Assembly (NCBI RefSeq): GCF_029892425.1
Contig: NZ_JARXWB010000017.1
Location: forward strand, 1 to 64,000
DNA from: Bradyrhizobium sp. BR13661
GTDB lineage: Bacteria; Pseudomonadota; Alphaproteobacteria; Rhizobiales; Xanthobacteraceae
DNA: 64,000 bases
Reading direction: 5' to 3'
The position numbers were made by a program, and so were the translations under genes. Positions 7,741 through 16,290 of this stretch are shown one piece after another. How positions within the stretch are numbered: the stretch's first letter is position 1; each line of letters starts with the position of its first letter. Under the pieces are notes generated by a model. The model searched no databases. It worked only from the letters and a program-made list of their open reading frames with translations, and was not told the DNA's origin.

Positions 7741-10412
7741 TGATCGAAGCGGCGGATGTACAGGCGCTTGATCACTTGCGTGAGCAGGCAGTAGCTCAGC
7801 AAGATTGCGAGCAGGATCGGGAAATATGCCTGCGGCAACGGCACCATTCCGACGTGGGCGCCGAGCGGCGAGAACGGCAAGTAGATGCCGATGGCCATGA
7901 TGCTGGCGGTGAGCAGGATCACCGGCGTGGCAGCCCGGCTCTGGATGAACGGGATGTGTTGGGTCCGGATCATGTGCACGATCAGCGTCTGCGTCAGCAG
8001 GCCGACCACGAACCAGCCGGATTGAAATAGCGACTGCTTCTCGACCGAGTTGGCTCCGAACACGTGCCACATGACGATGAAGGTCACGATATCGAAGATC
8101 GAGCTGATCGGGCCGATGAACATCATGAAGCGGGCAATGCCGGTGGCGTCCCATTTCCGGGGCTGCTTCAGATAGTCCTCGTCGACGTCGTCCCACGGGA
8201 TCGAGACCTGCGAGATATCGTAGAGCAGGTTTTGGATCAGCAGTTGGATAGGCAGCATCGGCAGGAAGGGCAAAAAGATGCTCGCGACCAGCACGCTGAA
8301 GACGTTGCCGAAGTTCGAGCTCGCCGTCATCTTGATGTACTTGATGATGTTGGCGAACGTCTTGCGTCCTTCGATCACCGCCTCCTCGAGCACAAGGAGG
8401 CTCTTTTCGAGCAGGATGATGTCGGCCGATTCCTTCGCGATGTCGACGGCGGTATCGACCGATATTCCGACGTCGGCGTCCTTTAGGGCTGCCGCATCGT
8501 TGATGCCGTCGCCGAGATAGCCGACAGTGTGGCCCTTGCTCTGGAGAGCCCGAATGACCCGCGACTTCTCCATCGGAGACATTTTGGTGAAGATGGTGGC
8601 GTGCTCGGCCGTATCGGCAAGCTCGGTGTCGGACATAGCAGCCACGTCCTTGCCCGTCGTGGCCTTATCGACGGCAAGCCCGACTTCCTTGCAGATCTTG
8701 CGGGTCACCACCTCGTTGTCGCCCGTAATGATCTTGGTCATGACGCCGTGTTCCCTTAGCGCAGCGATCGCTTCGCGCGCCGTCTCCTTAGGAGGATCGA
8801 GGAACGCTACGTAGCCTGCGAGGACGAGATCTTGTTCGTCGGAGACGGTGTAGGCGCGCTCTTCGAGCGGCAGCGCCTTGTAGGCGACCGCGAGCGCACG
8901 TAAGCCGTCCTCGTTCAGATCCGTCGTGATCGCGCGTACCTTTTGCCGCATATTGCCGGTGAATGGCACAACTCCGTCAGGCGCAGCGCCATTGTCGTCG
9001 GCGGACGTGCACAGCGCGAGCACTTCCTCGACCGCACCCTTGCACACCAGGAGATTCTTGTTGCCGTTGCGGACGATCACCGACATGCGCCGACGCACGA
9101 AATCGAACGGAATTTCGTCGACCTTCTGGTAGTGCTGAACCTTGCCCACCAGATGGTCATGCTCGGCATATTCGAGGACGGCCACGTCGAGCAGATTCTT
9201 TAGTCCGGTCTGATGGAAGCTGTTCAGCCAGGCAAGCTCCAGCACCTGGCTGTCCTCTTTGCCGTGAATGTCGAGGTGCCGCTCAAGAATCACCTTGTTC
9301 TGCGTCAGCGTGCCTGTCTTGTCGGTGCACAGAATGTCCATTGCGCCGAAGTTCTGGATGGCATTGAGTTTCTTCACGATGCTTTTGCGGCGCGCCATCA
9401 TCACCGCACCCTTGGCGAGGTTGGCAGTCACGATCATCGGAAGCATCTCTGGGGTCAGGCCGACCGCAACGGAGACCGCAAACAGCAGCGATTCCAGCCA
9501 AGCGCCCTTGCCCAGCCCGTTGATGAGGAACACCAGGGGGGTCATCACCAGCAGAAAGCGGATCAGCATCCATGAGACCCGGTTGATGCCGATGTCGAAG
9601 CTGGTGAGGGGACGCCCCCCGACGATGTCCCGCGCCATTTCGCCGAAGTAGGTCGCATCGCCAGTGGCGGCGACAACGGCTGTTGCCGTGCCGCTCACCA
9701 CGTTCGTGCCCATCAAGCAGGCGGTTTCCAGCTCCAGAGCGCCACGAGACAAGCTTGCGGGCTTGGTGGCTGGGGAAACCGGATATTTCTCCAGCGGAAT
9801 GGATTCCCCGGTCAGCATCGCCTGGCTGACGAAGAGGTCCTTCGCGGTCAGCAGTCGCACATCCGCCGGCACCATATCGCCTGCCGACAGATAGACGATG
9901 TCGCCGGGAACTAGCTTGGAAATCGGCATCTCCTGCGGGCGCGACATGCCGGCGCGCAAGACGGCCGTCGTCGAGCTCACCATGGCCTTGAGTTCTTCGG
10001 CCGCCTTGTTCGACCGGAACTCCTGCCAGAAGCGCAAGAGCGTGCTGAGCAGCACCATAGAGATCAGGACGATAATCGTTCTGAACGAGCGATCTTCCGG
10101 CGCGGCCAAGATCACGTCGGAGAACAGCGATACGATGCTGACGGTGAACAGCACGCCATTGAACGGCGTCAAGAAAGCGTGGAAGAGCTGATCATACCAG
10201 CTCGGCGGCCTCTCATGCGTGACCTCGTTGAGGCCGTACTGCTGCAGTCGCGCCTCGATCTGGTCCCCAGGCAGACCGCTGCGAGTGGTGTCGAGCCGCG
10301 TGAGAGCGGCCTCGGGCGCGCACTCGGCGAGCTCAGTGAGGAGCCCGGACGAAACCTGCTTGTTACGGCGCAGATCTCGGCCATTCAGGATATGTCTTGC
10401 TTCGATATTCAT
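7731..10412 (-). CDS. mgtA: Magnesium-translocating P-type ATPase (P3B, MgtA/MgtB type)
   Basis: 893 residues from the ATG at 10412. The protein begins with the cation-ATPase N-terminal domain (GLPGDQIEARLQQYGLNEV), then the paired membrane segments and actuator (SAGDMVPADVRLL, LTGESIPLEK), the phosphorylation motif CTDKTGTLTQNK (Asp near residue 364), and the hinge motif GYLGDGINDAAALKDADVGIS. The C-terminal six-helix block contains NFGNVFSVLVAS and QLLIQNLLYD, which are typical of MgtA/MgtB rather than Ca2+ or Na+/K+ pumps. It imports Mg2+ across the inner membrane at low external Mg2+. An 88-aa ORF with a strong ribosome-binding site lies 126 bases upstream, and a structured-looking leader precedes that. 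Confidence 0.96.
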   Translation of the reverse strand: MNIEARHILNGRDLRRNKQVSSGLLTELAECAPEAALTRLDTTRSGLPGDQIEARLQQYGLNEVTHERPPSWYDQLFHAFLTPFNGVLFTVSIVSLFSDVILAAPEDRSFRTIIVLISMVLLSTLLRFWQEFRSNKAAEELKAMVSSTTAVLRAGMSRPQEMPISKLVPGDIVYLSAGDMVPADVRLLTAKDLFVSQAMLTGESIPLEKYPVSPATKPASLSRGALELETACLMGTNVVSGTATAVVAATGDATYFGEMARDIVGGRPLTSFDIGINRVSWMLIRFLLVMTPLVFLINGLGKGAWLESLLFAVSVAVGLTPEMLPMIVTANLAKGAVMMARRKSIVKKLNAIQNFGAMDILCTDKTGTLTQNKVILERHLDIHGKEDSQVLELAWLNSFHQTGLKNLLDVAVLEYAEHDHLVGKVQHYQKVDEIPFDFVRRRMSVIVRNGNKNLLVCKGAVEEVLALCTSADDNGAAPDGVVPFTGNMRQKVRAITTDLNEDGLRALAVAYKALPLEERAYTVSDEQDLVLAGYVAFLDPPKETAREAIAALREHGVMTKIITGDNEVVTRKICKEVGLAVDKATTGKDVAAMSDTELADTAEHATIFTKMSPMEKSRVIRALQSKGHTVGYLGDGINDAAALKDADVGISVDTAVDIAKESADIILLEKSLLVLEEAVIEGRKTFANIIKYIKMTASSNFGNVFSVLVASIFLPFLPMLPIQLLIQNLLYDISQVSIPWDDVDEDYLKQPRKWDATGIARFMMFIGPISSIFDIVTFIVMWHVFGANSVEKQSLFQSGWFVVGLLTQTLIVHMIRTQHIPFIQSRAATPVILLTASIMAIGIYLPFSPLGAHVGMVPLPQAYFPILLAILLSYCLLTQVIKRLYIRRFDQWL

Positions 10413-10538
10413 TGCAGTTGTCTCGTCGTTTCGAGCGATGATCCGGATGCTGACTCGAAGACGCAACAAAGCGTCCCCGCCGCACAGGCGTTCGTGCGGC
10501 GGAGGGTTTCGGGATCCAGATCTGGGGAGAGAGGTGAA

Positions 10539-10805
10539 CTAGGCGGCGCAATGTAAGGTATCGCGGCAACTGACGTCCTCGTCAGTTGCGGCACTGCGCT
10601 CCGTCACCCATCGACATTCTGGGCGCTTGCTCTTCGGGTTGGTGTGCCAGACCATGACGGGCACGCCCCGATTTGTCGGCCGCGATGCGTCGGCGCTACG
10701 GCGATGTTCAGCGCGGCAGTCCTGGATGACGATGTTCGCCCGACCCCTGTGGAGTCCGGGCGCGGCAACATTGCCGCGAAGAAAGACGATGTTGTTGATG
10801 CTCAT
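10539..10805 (-). CDS. Small protein of unknown function upstream of mgtA
   Basis: 88 residues. The start is well supported: GGAGGTGAGCT sits directly before the ATG at 10805. The protein begins MSINNIVFLRGNVAAPG and ends with a Cys-containing tail (PECRWVTERS, DVSCRDTLHC). No signal peptide, membrane segment or known domain is visible. It lies on the same strand as mgtA, 126 bases upstream, with no evident terminator between, so co-transcription is likely. Whether it is a product in its own right or a leader ORF controlling mgtA translation cannot be decided from sequence. Confidence 0.65.
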   Translation of the reverse strand: MSINNIVFLRGNVAAPGLHRGRANIVIQDCRAEHRRSADASRPTNRGVPVMVWHTNPKSKRPECRWVTERSAATDEDVSCRDTLHCAA

Positions 10806-10811
10806 AGCTCA

Positions 10812-11166
10812 CCTCCGGACCGGCCCGACGGTCCCGGAAGGCGAGCAGACAGGACGCTAGGCCCGGCGCGTGCTCGCCCGGCGGGTAACGCCGGGAGCAG
10901 TCCCAGTTGATTGGGTTTGTGTCCGACGAAGCCGGCTTGGCCCCACCGGACAGCGACTAGGGTAGCTGTCCATTTCTCGTTTCAATTGGTTTGAAATGAG
11001 CTCGGAACTCCGAGTTCATTTGGTCCGAATGCTCCCGCTCCACGCGACTGTCAAGCAGAAATTGCCAACGGGAGCGCAAATCGAAGTGTGCCATTGGAGA
11101 TGAGCAATCTACTGAGATGGAATTAAACGACGTTGCGTCTCATTCTCAATACCTGAAGATGCGCGC
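10812..11166 (-). promoter_or_regulatory. Gene-free leader/promoter region of the small ORF-mgtA unit
   Basis: About 355 bases without a gene between the VIT transporter stop and the 88-aa ORF, both read leftward. It contains a TTGACA -35-like hexamer (complement of 11049-11054), a perfect 7-bp hairpin CCCGGCG/CGCCGGG with a 5-base loop (10877-10895), and a second stem TGTCCG (10920-10925) with CGGACA (10947-10952) enclosing a GCCGGC. A clear -10 box is not seen. The hairpins could form a 5' leader of ~250 nt in the mgtA transcript. I do not recognise a known riboswitch class. Confidence 0.4.
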
Positions 11167-11862
11167 TTACCCGAAGAGGTGCGCGAGCCAGTACGCAGCC
11201 CCGGCGGCCAACCCGCCAACCAGCAGAGTCTGCGACGCCGACTTGATCTTGTTGACGCCGGTGAAGTGTCCTTTGACGGCTCCGAAACAAAGCAGGGCCA
11301 TGCCGGTCGCAGCCACAGAGATTTGTAAGGCCGTCCCGATGTTCTGGGTGAACATGTAGGGCACGAGCGGAATTAGCCCGCCCAGTATATAAGACCCTCC
11401 AATCGTGGCGGCGCTGATCGGCGCGCGCCTTGGATCGGGCCGCTCCAACCCCAGTTCGAAGCGCATCATGAAGTCGACCCATCGCTTTCGGTTTGAGGCT
11501 ATCGCACCGACGACCGACTTCAGTGCATCTCCTTCGAGGCCATACTCGCGAAAAATCTGTTTCACCTCATCGATCTCCTGCTCGCGCAGGTGATCGATTT
11601 CATGGTGCTCGCGCTGTTCCTCAGCAGCATAATGTTCCGCGTCGGTGCGGGCAGCGAGATACCCACCTAGGCCCATCGCGATGGCGCCGGCGACGACTTC
11701 GGCCAAGCCAGCGGTGACAATCACGTCCGTGTTAGTGACGGCGGCCGAGAGGCCGGCCGCCAGCGCGAACGGGACCGTCAAGCCGTCGGCCATCCCAATC
11801 ACGACGTCACGGACGCTTTCGGAGGCGGTGAAGTGCTTTTCGACGTGAGGGGTGGCTGGCAA
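11167..11862 (-). CDS. VIT1/CCC1-family Fe2+/Mn2+ transporter
   Basis: 231 residues. The start is a TTG at 11862 with AGGAG nine bases upstream; no better ATG lies near. The protein has the family layout: an amphipathic N-terminus with VRDVVIGMADGLTVPFALAAGLS (TM1), VVAGAIAMGLGGYLA (TM2), a cytoplasmic Glu/His-rich segment (AEEQREHHEIDHLREQEIDEV) matching the metal-binding region of VIT1, then three further helices (GGSYILGGLIPLVPY, ALQISVAATGMALLCFGAVKG, LLVGGLAAGAAYWLA). Such transporters move Fe2+ or Mn2+ out of the cytoplasm. It has no N-terminal ferritin-like domain, unlike MbfA. It is the gene upstream of the mgtA unit and downstream of a cytochrome b561 gene on the same strand. Confidence 0.92.
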   Translation of the reverse strand: MPATPHVEKHFTASESVRDVVIGMADGLTVPFALAAGLSAAVTNTDVIVTAGLAEVVAGAIAMGLGGYLAARTDAEHYAAEEQREHHEIDHLREQEIDEVKQIFREYGLEGDALKSVVGAIASNRKRWVDFMMRFELGLERPDPRRAPISAATIGGSYILGGLIPLVPYMFTQNIGTALQISVAATGMALLCFGAVKGHFTGVNKIKSASQTLLVGGLAAGAAYWLAHLFG

Positions 11863-11903
11863 AGAGACGCTCCTGATTGCGGGTTGGATTTGATGTGAGC
11901 TGC

Positions 11904-12470
11904 CTAATCAGCTGATCTCTTGCGGCCGGAGATCATGGAGGCCGCCAGGTTCTCGCGATGCTCGAAGCTCGCGATGATCACGCCGAGGATATGCGCCACG
12001 ACCAGGCCGACGGTCAGGTTGGCCAGGAATTCATGAACGTGTTCGATCAGCTTGGAGCCCCAGTAGGCCCCCGTAGTCATCATGTAGCCCGTCGCACACG
12101 TGCTGGCCAGCGCGACGATGAGTGCGATGATCATGGCACCGCCAGCGGGGTTATGTCCGATGTAGCGGGGAGCCCTGAGCAGAGCGACATCGCGGAGATA
12201 GGCGAGCACCTCGCGCGGGGGACGAACGAAGTTCGAAAAGCGCGCATGCCGCGGGCCGACGAAGCCCCAGACGATGCGGATCGCGAGGAGGCCCGCGATG
12301 GCGTAGCCGGCCGCGACGTGCACCCGCTCGATCTCATCGCCGGTGGCGTAGGCCAGAACGAACAGGCTCGCCAGCGACCAGTGGAAGATCCGGACGAACG
12401 GATCCCAGACCTTGACCGTGGCCGGCGGCATTGCAAAGCTGGCTCCGATCGTGTTGCTCATGGTTCTCAT
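11904..12470 (-). CDS. Cytochrome b561 family integral membrane protein
   Basis: 188 residues (ATG at 12470; ATG at 12461 is an alternative). The protein has four hydrophobic segments and conserved histidines suited to bind b-type haem: VRIFHWSLA near the N-terminus, ERVHVAAGYA, LIEHVHEFLANL and VAHILGVI. This is the Ni/Fe-hydrogenase cytochrome b / b561 pattern (VWDPFVRIFHW start). It probably passes electrons between a soluble donor and the quinone pool. A PepSY-domain periplasmic protein gene ends ten bases upstream on the same strand, so the two likely form an operon. Confidence 0.9.
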   Translation of the reverse strand: MRTMSNTIGASFAMPPATVKVWDPFVRIFHWSLASLFVLAYATGDEIERVHVAAGYAIAGLLAIRIVWGFVGPRHARFSNFVRPPREVLAYLRDVALLRAPRYIGHNPAGGAMIIALIVALASTCATGYMMTTGAYWGSKLIEHVHEFLANLTVGLVVAHILGVIIASFEHRENLAASMISGRKRSAD

Positions 12471-12480
12471 GTGCGAACCC

Positions 12481-12753
12481 TTACATCTGACCGATGATCT
12501 GGCCGTTGGTCGGGTCCACGAAAAGCTCGACGCGATTGCCGTTCTTGTCGAGCGTATAGAGTTCGCCGCAGGCGTTCTTGAGCTTGGCCTTATGGACCTT
12601 GTAGCCCTGGGCCTCGACCTTGGCCTGCAACTGGGCTATCGGCAGCCATTGGGCCTGGGGGGCGGACGTGCACGGTTTGCCGAGGCTGTCAGCCTGGGCG
12701 GACGCCGCCCCGAAGGTCACTGCGGCAACGGTAAAAATGGCGATCTTGCGCAT
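12481..12753 (-). CDS. Periplasmic PepSY-domain protein
   Basis: 90 residues from the ATG at 12753, which has AGGAGA nine bases upstream. A signal peptide (MRKIAIFTVAAVTFGAASAQA) is followed by a single PepSY-like unit: WLPIAQLQAKVEAQGYKV, then GELYTLDKNGNRVELFVDPTNG. PepSY units are small periplasmic modules thought to bind or modulate partner enzymes. The gene is divergent from a second PepSY gene at 12875 across a ~120-base gap that must hold both promoters, and runs into the cytochrome b561 gene. This arrangement links the b561 to the two-component system on the other side. Confidence 0.88.
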   Translation of the reverse strand: MRKIAIFTVAAVTFGAASAQADSLGKPCTSAPQAQWLPIAQLQAKVEAQGYKVHKAKLKNACGELYTLDKNGNRVELFVDPTNGQIIGQM

Positions 12754-12874
12754 AATTATCTCCTGACGGTCGCCGACGGCACCATGCGGGGAATCTGCCA
12801 GAAGTGGCCTGACCGATGCCTGTTGAGCCAAGTCAGCGATTTGTCATGTGATACCTGCCATCAATATCTTTCGG

Positions 12875-13201
12875 ATGACGAGTTGCTCCATGGATTTTTG
12901 CTGGGCTCGAGCCTGTACCCTGATCCTAGCGGTCGCACTTTTGAGCGCGGGTGGGCTGCCGGCGTCCGCTCGCGACCACGATGATGCGCGACGAGCAGTC
13001 GCGGCTGGCGAGATTCGCACGCTCGTCGAAATTCTGAATGTGGTGAAGGGGAAGCTTCCCGGCGAGGTCGTCGGTGTGAAACTGGAACGTGAAGCCGGAG
13101 CTTGGATGTACGAATTCCGCGTGGTCGACGAAAACGGGCGGTTGTTTGTCATCCACGTTGATGCCGGCACCGGCGAGGTCGAACGGACGAAGGAGAAGTG
13201 A
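12875..13201 (+). CDS. Secreted PepSY-domain protein coupled to a two-component system
   Basis: About 108 residues from the ATG at 12875; ATG 12890 and GTG 12848 are in frame and cannot be excluded because no strong ribosome-binding site is seen. A hydrophobic segment (ACTLILAVALLSAGGLPASA) acts as signal peptide. The mature part is one PepSY unit: DDARRAVAAGEIRTLVEILN, then GVKLEREAGAWMYEFRVVDENGR and HVDAGTGEV. The stop codon overlaps the response regulator start as TGATG, so translation is coupled. Small PepSY proteins often precede PhoPQ-like kinases and may act as their periplasmic accessory. Confidence 0.88.
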   Translation: MTSCSMDFCWARACTLILAVALLSAGGLPASARDHDDARRAVAAGEIRTLVEILNVVKGKLPGEVVGVKLEREAGAWMYEFRVVDENGRLFVIHVDAGTGEVERTKEK

Positions 13202-13866
13202 TGCGCGTGCTTGTTGTCGAGGATGACTGGCGGATCGCGTCCGATGTCTCGCGAACGCTCGAAGGGTCGGGTTATTTGGTCGAAAAGGTCGCGAACGGCG
13301 AGGACGCCTGGTTCCTCGGCGATACCGAGGACTATGGAGCCATCATCCTCGACCTTGGTCTGCCAGGCATGGACGGTCTCGCGGTCTTGAAACGCTGGCG
13401 GGCCAATGGCCGCCACATGCCCGTCCTCATCCTTACCGCGCGGGGAAGCTGGGCCGAGCGGGTGGATGGCATAGACGCCGGCGCCGATGACTACCTGCCG
13501 AAGCCCTTCCGAATGGAGGAATTGCTGGCGCGGCTGCGGTCCATTGTACGGCGATCGGTGGGGCACGGCTCGTCGGTCATAACCGCGGGCGAGATCACGC
13601 TGGACGAGAGGCAAATGAAGGTGACGCGCCGAGGCGTGCCGATCGCGCTTTCGCCGCTTGAGTACAGGTTGGTTGCCCATCTTCTCCGGAATCGCGGGCG
13701 GGTCGTCTCGCAGCAGGAGATCGATGAGAATGTCTATGGTCATGGGGAAGACCACGACTCAAACACTCTCGAAGTGCTGGTCGGCCGAGTGCGCAAGAAG
13801 CTCGGTGCCGATGCAATCGAGACGCGACGCGGCTTCGGCTATCTGGTGCCGGAGGCTCCCGCATGA
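13201..13866 (+). CDS. OmpR/PhoP-family response regulator
   Basis: 221 residues. The receiver domain has the acidic pair VEDD, phospho-acceptor Asp51 in IILDLGLPGMDG, Thr79 (LILTARG) and Lys101 (LPKPF). The C-terminal half is a winged-helix DNA-binding domain (ITLDERQMKVTRRG, LSPLEYRLVAHLL, NTLEVLVGRVRKKLG, IETRRGFGYL). It overlaps the PepSY gene by one base and the kinase gene by four (ATGA), so the three form one coupled operon. The resemblance is to PhoP/FeuP-type regulators. Ligand and targets are not visible; the divergent PepSY-b561 operon is an obvious candidate target. Confidence 0.94.
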   Translation: MRVLVVEDDWRIASDVSRTLEGSGYLVEKVANGEDAWFLGDTEDYGAIILDLGLPGMDGLAVLKRWRANGRHMPVLILTARGSWAERVDGIDAGADDYLPKPFRMEELLARLRSIVRRSVGHGSSVITAGEITLDERQMKVTRRGVPIALSPLEYRLVAHLLRNRGRVVSQQEIDENVYGHGEDHDSNTLEVLVGRVRKKLGADAIETRRGFGYLVPEAPA

Positions 13867-15248
13867 ATCGGCATTCGCTCAGGCTGCGACTTGTGGCGGG
13901 CGGGATCGTCGCGATCCTGGTCGCGCTTGCGGTGTCCGGTGCTGCACTCATCGTCCTCTTCGAACGCCATGTCTCGCGCACTTTGGCTCAGGAATTGGAC
14001 GTCCATCTGAAGCAGCTTCTCTCGAACATCGACGTCGATTCTCAGGGGAAGCTGGCGTTGATGCAGCCACCTGTCGATCCGCGATTCGCGGATCCACTTT
14101 CCGGTCTATACTGGCAGCTCGGCGACGATCATGGGCAGTTGCTTCGTTCGCGCTCGCTCTGGGATTCCGCCGTTGAACTTCCGGCCGATCGGCTCTCACC
14201 CGGCGAAACCCACCAGCACGAAGCGGCAGGACCCGGCGGGCAACGGGTGCTAGTAGCCGAGCGAGCCATAACGCTTTCCGCGGGCGGCAAGCCCGTGACA
14301 ATTCGGCTTGCCGTGGCCGAGGATCTGTCGCGAGTCTCGGAGGCAAGTTCGGCGTTCGCCAAGGATCTCTCGATTGCGCTCGCTATTCTTGGATGTGTCC
14401 TGGCCCTTGCGACCTGGGTCCAGGTTGGCGTCGGCTTGCATCCGCTGATCGCGCTGCGCAGCGAAGTGGCCGACATCAGAGCAGGGCGAATTCGCCATCT
14501 GCCGTCCTCGGTCCCGACAGAGGTCCAGCCTCTGGTAGAAGAAGTCAACGCCCTGATCGATGCGCAGGAACACGAAATCGAAAGGTCCCGCGGTCGTGCC
14601 GCTGACCTGGCGCATGGGCTGAAGACGCCTCTTGCTGCTCTTGCAGCAGACGCCTCGCGTCTACGGGAACGGGGCGAGCGCGTCATCGCGAGCGACATTG
14701 AGGCCGTTGGCGAAACCATGGGGCGTCATGTCGACCGCGAACTCGCACGTGCAAGGGCTCGCGGACGCACCAGGGGGAGCGCAGCAACGTCCGCGGTCGT
14801 GAAACCGCTCGTGGAGTCAATCGTAGCGACGCTGGTGCGGACTCCCGAAGGCCGGGGCGTGAAATTCGAGAACCTCGTCGTACAAGATCTTTGTCTTCCG
14901 ATCGATAGGACCGACCTCGCCGAGGTACTTGGCAATCTCATCGAGAATGGTGCTCGACATGCTGCCGGATTTGTCCGCATCTCCGCCAACAACGACCGGT
15001 CATCACTTGTCATCGAAGACGACGGCGAGGGGATCGCGCCGATCTACCTATCGCGCGTTATCGAGCGCGGTGCCCGCCTCGATGAGCGAGGAGGAGCCGC
15101 AGGCCTTGGTCTTGCGATCGTCCAAGACGTCCTCGACGCGTACGAGTGGGGATTGGAACTCTCGCGATCGGACCTCGGCGGGTTGAAGGCGACGATCGCT
15201 CCGCGGCATCCGGATGTGAGCGCGATGCCCTTGAGGTCTCAAGGGTAG
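13863..15248 (+). CDS. Membrane sensor histidine kinase partner of the PepSY/PhoP-like regulator
   Basis: 461 residues. TM1 is at ~11-33 and TM2 at ~168-190, bounding a periplasmic sensor of ~135 residues. The HAMP-like linker is followed by the H-box DLAHGLKTPLAAL (His251), N-box LGNLIENGARHA, G1 IEDDGEGIAP and G2 GAAGLGLAIVQDV. The sensor and H-box spelling resemble PhoQ/FeuQ-type kinases. The start ATG overlaps the regulator stop by four bases. What it senses is not known; in the family it is divalent cations, osmolarity or antimicrobial peptides, and the surrounding metal genes fit the first. Confidence 0.93.
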   Translation: MNRHSLRLRLVAGGIVAILVALAVSGAALIVLFERHVSRTLAQELDVHLKQLLSNIDVDSQGKLALMQPPVDPRFADPLSGLYWQLGDDHGQLLRSRSLWDSAVELPADRLSPGETHQHEAAGPGGQRVLVAERAITLSAGGKPVTIRLAVAEDLSRVSEASSAFAKDLSIALAILGCVLALATWVQVGVGLHPLIALRSEVADIRAGRIRHLPSSVPTEVQPLVEEVNALIDAQEHEIERSRGRAADLAHGLKTPLAALAADASRLRERGERVIASDIEAVGETMGRHVDRELARARARGRTRGSAATSAVVKPLVESIVATLVRTPEGRGVKFENLVVQDLCLPIDRTDLAEVLGNLIENGARHAAGFVRISANNDRSSLVIEDDGEGIAPIYLSRVIERGARLDERGGAAGLGLAIVQDVLDAYEWGLELSRSDLGGLKATIAPRHPDVSAMPLRSQG

Positions 15249-15270
15249 CATCAGCCGACTATGCGCTCGA

Positions 15271-15495
15271 TCAGCTACCGGACAGCCACTCGAATAGTCC
15301 TCGCTTGGATCCAATCACCCGCTTTGGTTTGACAGGATTGATTGTCCCAGCGGAAATGCGCAGTGCGCGATCCAGGATCATCCGCGCAAATGCCTTCGCC
15401 TCAGCTTCACTGGGAAAAGTCCTGGTTTCGCGCCGATAGATGCGGTCCCTTTCGCGGATGGTCGGCTCGAAAGAGATGTACCATTTCGGCTCCAT
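15271..15495 (-). CDS. Conserved small protein of unknown function
   Basis: 74 residues from the ATG at 15495 (GAGAG ~10 bases upstream; an upstream TTG at 15510 is less likely). It begins MEPKWYISFEPTIRERDRIYRRE and continues with PSEAEAKAFARMILDRALRISAGTINP. Small proteins with this KWYxSFEPxxRxRxRIYRxE...FPSEAEAKAFA pattern recur in rhizobia; no function is known to me. It starts eight bases after the stop of the secreted protein gene at 15504, so the two are probably one operon. Confidence 0.7.
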   Translation of the reverse strand: MEPKWYISFEPTIRERDRIYRRETRTFPSEAEAKAFARMILDRALRISAGTINPVKPKRVIGSKRGLFEWLSGS

Positions 15496-15503
15496 AACCG
15501 CTC

Positions 15504-16019
15504 TCACCAAGCGCGAATGCTGGGCGTATCGCTCACTGTCGGGGCTTGAGCCACGAAGCGAGACCCGCTCCAGCGGAGAACACGTGGTGCGCTGCCTGAG
15601 CGGTCCTGTATCTCCAGAAGAGCTGCGTCTGATTCACGCACCAACCGGACGTCGGGAGCCCGTAAGGCCAATACTTTCCGATATCGCCCTCGGACTGCCA
15701 CGTACACCTCGTGCAGGCACCCAGATACATCACAGACAGCCTCTCTGTTGCGGCATTGGAAATCGTCGAAATGAAGAGCGACGAAGTGAGTGCTGGGCGT
15801 CGTGAGGTAAAGGGCAAACCCCCGTGCCGCAGCGATCGGGGCTCCACACATAGCCTCCCACTTTCGCACCTGAAGTCGTAACTCCGGCGGTAGATTAGCT
15901 AGGTGCGCTGGATTCCATCGGTCTTGCGCCGTACTCCCTCGTGCCGAGGCAGACGGGGGTAAACCTATCAGGCAAAGTGCGAACACTGTGGCCGCGAGAA
16001 CGAGGCTCTTCAGCAGCAT
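15504..16019 (-). CDS. Secreted protein of unknown function, paralogue of the gene at 4847-5224
   Basis: 171 residues from the ATG at 16019, chosen because GTAGGAG lies ~9 bases upstream. The signal peptide is MLLKSLVLAATVFALCLIGL with cleavage near ASA. The mature part has WNPAHLANLPPELR, single Cys, ALHFDDFQC, CDVSGCLHEVYV, matching the protein at 4847-5224 in order and spacing, plus an extra C-terminal ~45 residues (ALLEIQDRSGSAPRVLRWSG). No known domain. Both paralogues sit at edges of the metal transport block. Confidence 0.78.
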   Translation of the reverse strand: MLLKSLVLAATVFALCLIGLPPSASARGSTAQDRWNPAHLANLPPELRLQVRKWEAMCGAPIAAARGFALYLTTPSTHFVALHFDDFQCRNREAVCDVSGCLHEVYVAVRGRYRKVLALRAPDVRLVRESDAALLEIQDRSGSAPRVLRWSGSRFVAQAPTVSDTPSIRAW

Positions 16020-16290
16020 GGCGGGTCTCCTACGCATCTGACCGCCACCGCGCAGGCGCGATTGGCAAAATCACAATTGCCGATCCGACCTTACAATTTG
16101 CTGACATGGATCAACAGCTTCCGGTCAGTGAGGGCGCAGCATAATTCAGCCGCGCGGAAGCACTCCATTCTGTACACCCGTTACAAGGGACGGACGGGAC
16201 TGATGGGATCCTGCGTCTGATCGACAGAGCGGCAATAATTGATCGCGACACCCGAATTGCCCGCTTCGGTGCTGCAATGGAATCTTCGCA

